Shown here: one piece after another, positions 49,568-52,880 of the stretch
How positions within the stretch are numbered: position 1 is the first letter of the stretch
Layout: each line of letters starts with the position of its first letter
Assembly (NCBI GenBank): GCA_902490405.1
Contig: CABUDS010000014.1
Coordinates: 1-52,880, forward strand
From: an uncultured Collinsella sp.
GTDB taxonomy: Bacteria > Actinomycetota > Coriobacteriia > Coriobacteriales > Coriobacteriaceae
DNA length: 52,880 nucleotides
Reading direction: 5' to 3'
Notes under the pieces: model-generated
What the model saw: the letters and a program-made list of their open reading frames with translations, nothing else
What the model was told of the DNA's origin: nothing
Databases searched by the model: none
Position numbers and translations under genes: made by a program

Positions 49568-50528
49568 GCTTCCAGAAGTGGAGGATCAGCGTCGTGCGGT
49601 TTTGCTGCTCGGTTTTGACCAGGATGTTGTGGATGTGGGTCTTGACGGTGCCCACGGCAAGGAATAGCTCGTCGGCGATCTCTTGGTTCGATTTGCCCAG
49701 CACAACCAGGCGCATGACTTCGGTCTCGCGGTTGGAGAGCTTGTAGGCGTTGCGGTAGAAGGGCATCTGCTCTTCGATGTGTCGATCAAGATCGCTGACG
49801 TTCTTTTCCTCGGGTGCCTCCCGCATGCGAATCGAAAGCACGTGATAGGCATAGATAATCAGCAGAATCGCAAAGTAGCACGCAAAGATGTTCTCGCTAA
49901 AGTTGCGCTCGGATAGGTACAGCTGCAGCCAGGAGGGTGCCAGGCTCATGGGAACAACAAGGATGTTGTAGAAATCCTCGGCAACGATGCAACCGACCAG
50001 AATGGCGCCGATAATGAGGTGCTTTCGTTGATTGTTGACGCGCGCCTTAAGCTCGACCTGCGTGCTTTTATGCGCCGTCCAAAAGATATAGAGCCCCACA
50101 AATACAAGGAATGCCTGACGTATCGTGTAGTAGAGCCATTGATGCATGGGGCCGTAGGGGACAGCGACAATGATCAGCAGCTCGCTCAGGAAGAACGTTG
50201 CGACGGGAATAACAAACTGCTTTTTTGAATGTTTGTCGAGCAAGTCCATGGCAATGAGCCAGATAAAAGCTTGTGAAGCGGTCGCCACAAGGGTCCGCAA
50301 CACAGGCATGGTAATTGAGTAATAGTCGCTGGCCGGAAAACTCTGGTTTTGCAGCGTGTATTCGAAAAAGAAAATCTCGGTCATCTCGATGGCATAGCAG
50401 ATAAATACGCCGCTGCCATAGATAAAGAACCGTCGACGAGACGAGGCATAGGCGGCAAGCGAAAGCACTGCCGTCACAATACAAATCAGGAGTATCGCTA
50501 GGGTATAGAAGAACATCAGAGTGTTCAT
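49563..50528 (-). CDS. Membrane-bound LuxR-family regulator, AguR-like
   Basis: 321 residues. The N-terminal 240 residues contain about seven hydrophobic segments (MFFYTLAILLICIVTAVLSLAAY, FIYGSGVFICYAIEM, PVATFFLSELLIIVAV, LIIGAILVGCIVAEDF, IFACYFAILLIIYAYHVLSI). The C-terminal LuxR HTH is complete (LSNRETEVMRLVVLGKSNQEIADELFLAVGTVKTHIHNILVKT). One-component membrane LuxR regulators such as AguR control agmatine deiminase operons, and this gene is divergent from one. Start at 50528; Met at 50543 is an alternative. Confidence 0.85.
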   Translation of the reverse strand: MNTLMFFYTLAILLICIVTAVLSLAAYASSRRRFFIYGSGVFICYAIEMTEIFFFEYTLQNQSFPASDYYSITMPVLRTLVATASQAFIWLIAMDLLDKHSKKQFVIPVATFFLSELLIIVAVPYGPMHQWLYYTIRQAFLVFVGLYIFWTAHKSTQVELKARVNNQRKHLIIGAILVGCIVAEDFYNILVVPMSLAPSWLQLYLSERNFSENIFACYFAILLIIYAYHVLSIRMREAPEEKNVSDLDRHIEEQMPFYRNAYKLSNRETEVMRLVVLGKSNQEIADELFLAVGTVKTHIHNILVKTEQQNRTTLILHFWKR

Positions 50529-50858
50529 CTGCCACCGTCCCATCTCATTTCGTCTATGGCCGAGCCCTGTATATCTTGCGGGATATAGACGCCTCAACCC
50601 ATCGTTTCATTGCGGATTAGGCGCCGAGTTACAGCATAGCGATATACCGTTCGCGGTTCCAGATAGTAAACCCCCTGCAAGCTCGCTACCTGCGGGTTTA
50701 TATTGGTTTAGAGGGGGTGTAACTCCGTGAACGGTCTTTAATCCCGAATAAACTAGGTAAAAATTGCATACGGGTGAATGATGGTCTTGTCAACACGAGG
50801 CGTGATGTTCGAGCGTCTCATAGTAATAGTCGGCAAGACCGGCGGAAAGGAAATCGAC
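50529..50858. promoter_or_regulatory. Divergent control region of the putrescine carbamoyltransferase operon
   Basis: No gene. A hairpin TAAACCCC...CGGGTTTA lies at about 50667-50701. CCGTGAACGGT is at 50725-50735. AAAGGA precedes the ATG at 50859. The binding site of the LuxR protein cannot be picked by eye. Confidence 0.45.
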
Positions 50859-51932
50859 ATGGCACTGCCTAAGGATTTCATCGACACCAACGACTTCACC
50901 AAAGAGCAGATCCTGGCTATCGAGGATCTTGGCCTGGCAATGAAGAAGGCCATCAAGGTTGACGGTTATTATCCGCACCTGCTCCGCAACAAGAGCCTTG
51001 GCATGATCTTCCAGCAGGTCTCCACCCGCACCCGTCTTTCCTTCGAGACCGCTATGACCGACCTTGGCGGCCATGCTCAGTTCTATGGCCCTGGCACCAT
51101 CCAGCTCGGCGGTCACGAGTCCCTGGGCGACACCGCTCGCGTTATGGGCTCGCTGCTCGACATCATGATGGCTCGCGTTGACCGTCACAAGGACGTCGTC
51201 GGCCTCGCCGAGGGCTCCGCTGTGCCCGTCATCAATGGCATGTCCGAGTTCAACCATCCCACGCAGGAGATGGGCGACCTCATGACCATGCTCGAGAACC
51301 TCCCCGAGGGCAAGAAGATCGAGGACTGCACCCTGGCCTTCATCGGCGACGCCACCCAGGTCTGCGTCTCCCTCATGTTCATCGCCTCCAAGGTCGGCAT
51401 GAAGTTTGTCCAGTTTGGACCTAAGGGCCACCAGATCCCCGACGGCGGCCTGCACGTTGGCACCGTCGAGGAGCGCGCCGAGTTCGGCAAGCAGATGATG
51501 GCCATCGCCGAGGAGAACTGCAAGGTCTCCGGCGGCTCGGTCGTCATCTCCGACGACATCGAGTGCATCAAGGGCGCCGACTTCATCTACACCGACGTGT
51601 GGTACGGCCTGTACGACGAGGAGGTCTCGGGCGAGAACTACATGGACGTGTTCTATCCCAAGTATCAGGTCACCATGGACATGATGAACTTCGCCGGCGC
51701 AGGCTCCAAGTTCATGCACTGCCTGCCGGCCACCCGCAACGAGGAGGTCGTCGACGAGGTCATGGACGATCCCGAGCGCTCCCTGTGCTGGGTCGAGGCC
51801 GAGAACCGCAAGCACTCCATCCGTGCTCTCCTTGCCGCCCTGGGCAAGCGCACCCCGCTCAACGACGAGGGTGTCGAGTACTCCGCCAAGGCTGAGCTCC
51901 ACGCCGCTCTCGAGGCTCTCGAGCAGCTCTAA
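50859..51932 (+). CDS. ptcA: Putrescine carbamoyltransferase
   Basis: 357 residues. Carbamoyl-phosphate site STRTR (55-59), GGHESLGDTARVMGSLLDIMMARVDRH, GMSEFNHPTQEMGDLMTM, IGDATQVCVSL, YTDVWYGLYDEE, VFYPKYQV and HCLPA. The YTDVWYGLY and Q-V-FYPKYQV patterns with a helical C-terminal extension match putrescine carbamoyltransferase more than ornithine carbamoyltransferase (which has DVWVSMG). It splits carbamoylputrescine to putrescine and carbamoyl phosphate, giving ATP with carbamate kinase. Start at 50859. Followed by an antiporter gene. Confidence 0.92.
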   Translation: MALPKDFIDTNDFTKEQILAIEDLGLAMKKAIKVDGYYPHLLRNKSLGMIFQQVSTRTRLSFETAMTDLGGHAQFYGPGTIQLGGHESLGDTARVMGSLLDIMMARVDRHKDVVGLAEGSAVPVINGMSEFNHPTQEMGDLMTMLENLPEGKKIEDCTLAFIGDATQVCVSLMFIASKVGMKFVQFGPKGHQIPDGGLHVGTVEERAEFGKQMMAIAEENCKVSGGSVVISDDIECIKGADFIYTDVWYGLYDEEVSGENYMDVFYPKYQVTMDMMNFAGAGSKFMHCLPATRNEEVVDEVMDDPERSLCWVEAENRKHSIRALLAALGKRTPLNDEGVEYSAKAELHAALEALEQL

Positions 51933-51958
51933 GCCTCAAGGCTTCTAAAAGCACGTTT

Positions 51959-52033
51959 GCGGGCGGCGGATGCTCGTCTCCTGTCGCCCGCTCACCGAGG
52001 CCCAAGCAATTGCCTTAATACCTTAGGGCCTCG
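51959..52033 (+). other. Two hairpins between ptcA and the antiporter gene
   Basis: GCGGGCG/CGCCCGC (51959-51991) and GAGGCCCAAG/CTTAGGGCCTC (about 51997-52033). No strong T tract, so they may be processing or attenuation structures in a polycistronic message. Confidence 0.5.
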
Positions 52034-52065
52034 GATCTGTCCAAGACTGAGCGAAGGAGCTCATC

Positions 52066-52880
52066 ATGAGCGACGGAAAGAAAAAGCTTTCCTTCTTGAC
52101 GGTCATTTCGACCATCATCTGCGTCGTCTTCGTTTGCGAGGCCGCCGCTCCTGCTGCTGCCATTGGCAACCAGCAGTTCTTCTGGTGGATCTTCCTGATC
52201 CTGACCTTCCTGCTTCCCTACGGCATGGTTGTCGCCGAGCTCGGTACCACCTATGACGGCGAGGGCGGCATTTACGACTGGGTACGCGATGGCCTGGGCG
52301 ACAAATGGGGCGCCCGCATCTCGTACTACTACTGGGTCAACTACCCGCTGTGGATCGCCTCGCTAGCTACCATGTTCCCCGACATTTTGGGCATGGTCTT
52401 TGGCGTCGAGTTCAACTTGATCGCCAAGATGGGTATTGATCTTGCCTTTGTGTGGATCGTCTACCTCATGGGCCGCTCCAAGGCGGCCGACTCCGAGTGG
52501 GTCCTTAACGGTGGCGCCATCATCAAGGTCGCCGTCGCCGTTATCGTTGGCGCTTTGGGCATTTGGTATGCCATGGAGAACGGTTTTGCGAACGACATGT
52601 CCGCTGCCACCTTCCTGCCCGAGCTCACCAACACCAACGCTCTCGGCTACCTGTCGATCATCATCTTTAACTTCATGGGCTTCGAGGTCATCTGCACCAT
52701 GACCGACGACATGGCCGATCCCGCTCGCGATATCCCCAAGGCTATCATCGTCGGTGGCCTGTCCATCGCCGTGATCTACCTGTTCGCTGGCTTTGGCATC
52801 GGTGCTGCTGTGCCGGCCGATTCCATCGACCCCGACTATGGCATGATTGTCGCAGTCCAGACCATGGTGGGCGACTCCAT
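52066..52880 (+). CDS. aguD: APC-family antiporter, probably agmatine/putrescine (partial)
   Basis: The first 271 codons are visible and the gene runs off the right edge. It starts at the ATG 52066 with GAAGGAG. About seven or eight hydrophobic segments are visible (LTVISTIICVVFVCEAAA, WWIFLILTFLLPYGMVVAELG, GEGGIYDWVRDGLGDKWGARISYYYWVNYPLWIA, LGYLSIIIFNFMGFEVICTM). The EGGIYDW and FMGFEV motifs are those of APC amino-acid/polyamine antiporters. The order ptcA-antiporter under a membrane LuxR gene is that of agmatine deiminase operons, so agmatine/putrescine exchange is likely. Confidence 0.85.
   Translation, partial: MSDGKKKLSFLTVISTIICVVFVCEAAAPAAAIGNQQFFWWIFLILTFLLPYGMVVAELGTTYDGEGGIYDWVRDGLGDKWGARISYYYWVNYPLWIASLATMFPDILGMVFGVEFNLIAKMGIDLAFVWIVYLMGRSKAADSEWVLNGGAIIKVAVAVIVGALGIWYAMENGFANDMSAATFLPELTNTNALGYLSIIIFNFMGFEVICTMTDDMADPARDIPKAIIVGGLSIAVIYLFAGFGIGAAVPADSIDPDYGMIVAVQTMVGDS

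Noticed and set aside
50859..51932. Ornithine carbamoyltransferase
   Set aside because: The STRTR motif is shared, but the YTDVWYGLY and QVFYPKYQ-like segments and the adjacent APC antiporter fit putrescine carbamoyltransferase better.

Overview
The window looks like a chromosomal segment of a high-GC gut actinobacterium of the class Coriobacteriia, most likely Collinsella. This is inferred from the codon bias, the dominance of PTS uptake with lacABC/agaS-type tagatose-6-phosphate chemistry, the membrane LuxR regulator and the overall gene style. No 16S gene is present, so the genus is inference.

Layout. 1-9.2 kb holds housekeeping and envelope genes: a solute-binding lipoprotein, a long-form ribosome hibernation factor, a DegV lipid-binding protein, a beta-hydroxyacid dehydrogenase with a His/Cys-rich tail, small membrane and HEAT-repeat proteins, an NAD isocitrate dehydrogenase, an anchored extracytoplasmic protein and an XRE/DUF2975 pair. 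9.9-20 kb is an amino-sugar (probably GalNAc) module: mannose-family PTS IIA-YajC-IIB-IIC-IID, a GntR regulator, AgaS, a NagA/AgaA deacetylase, a flavodoxin, LacX, a tagatose-6-phosphate kinase, a nagA 3' relic and a YhcH protein. 20-24.4 kb has a secreted protein with a partner, tRNA-Thr(CGT), a solitary PTS IIB lacking its histidine, GalM and a DeoR regulator. 24.6-35 kb is a lactose module: LacG, LacE, a LacI regulator, LacF, LacA, LacB and a second LacX-LacC pair. 35-42.7 kb has galT-galK, a LacI regulator, a flavodiiron protein, a DeoR regulator and a class II aldolase. 43-49.3 kb has a HAD phosphatase, an AraC regulator, a Nudix-Vsr fusion and a Bce-type ABC transporter. 49.5-52.9 kb begins an agmatine/putrescine pathway: an AguR-like membrane LuxR, putrescine carbamoyltransferase and an APC antiporter cut by the window edge.

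How it works together. Imported GalNAc would be deacetylated (NagA) and isomerised/deaminated (AgaS) to tagatose-6-P. Imported lactose-6'-P would be split by LacG, and galactose-6-P converted by LacAB to the same intermediate. Either of two LacC kinases gives tagatose-1,6-bisP, which the class II aldolase cleaves. Free galactose can enter the Leloir path through GalM, GalK and GalT (no galE here).

The intergenic DNA is unusually rich in signal. Matching operator-like sequences link several regulators to targets. An 11-bp motif CCGTGAACGGT (or the variant with GTAAAC) recurs upstream of sugar and fermentation genes. Several long palindromic elements share an internal AAACCGCAGGT-like core and may be an undescribed intergenic repeat family.
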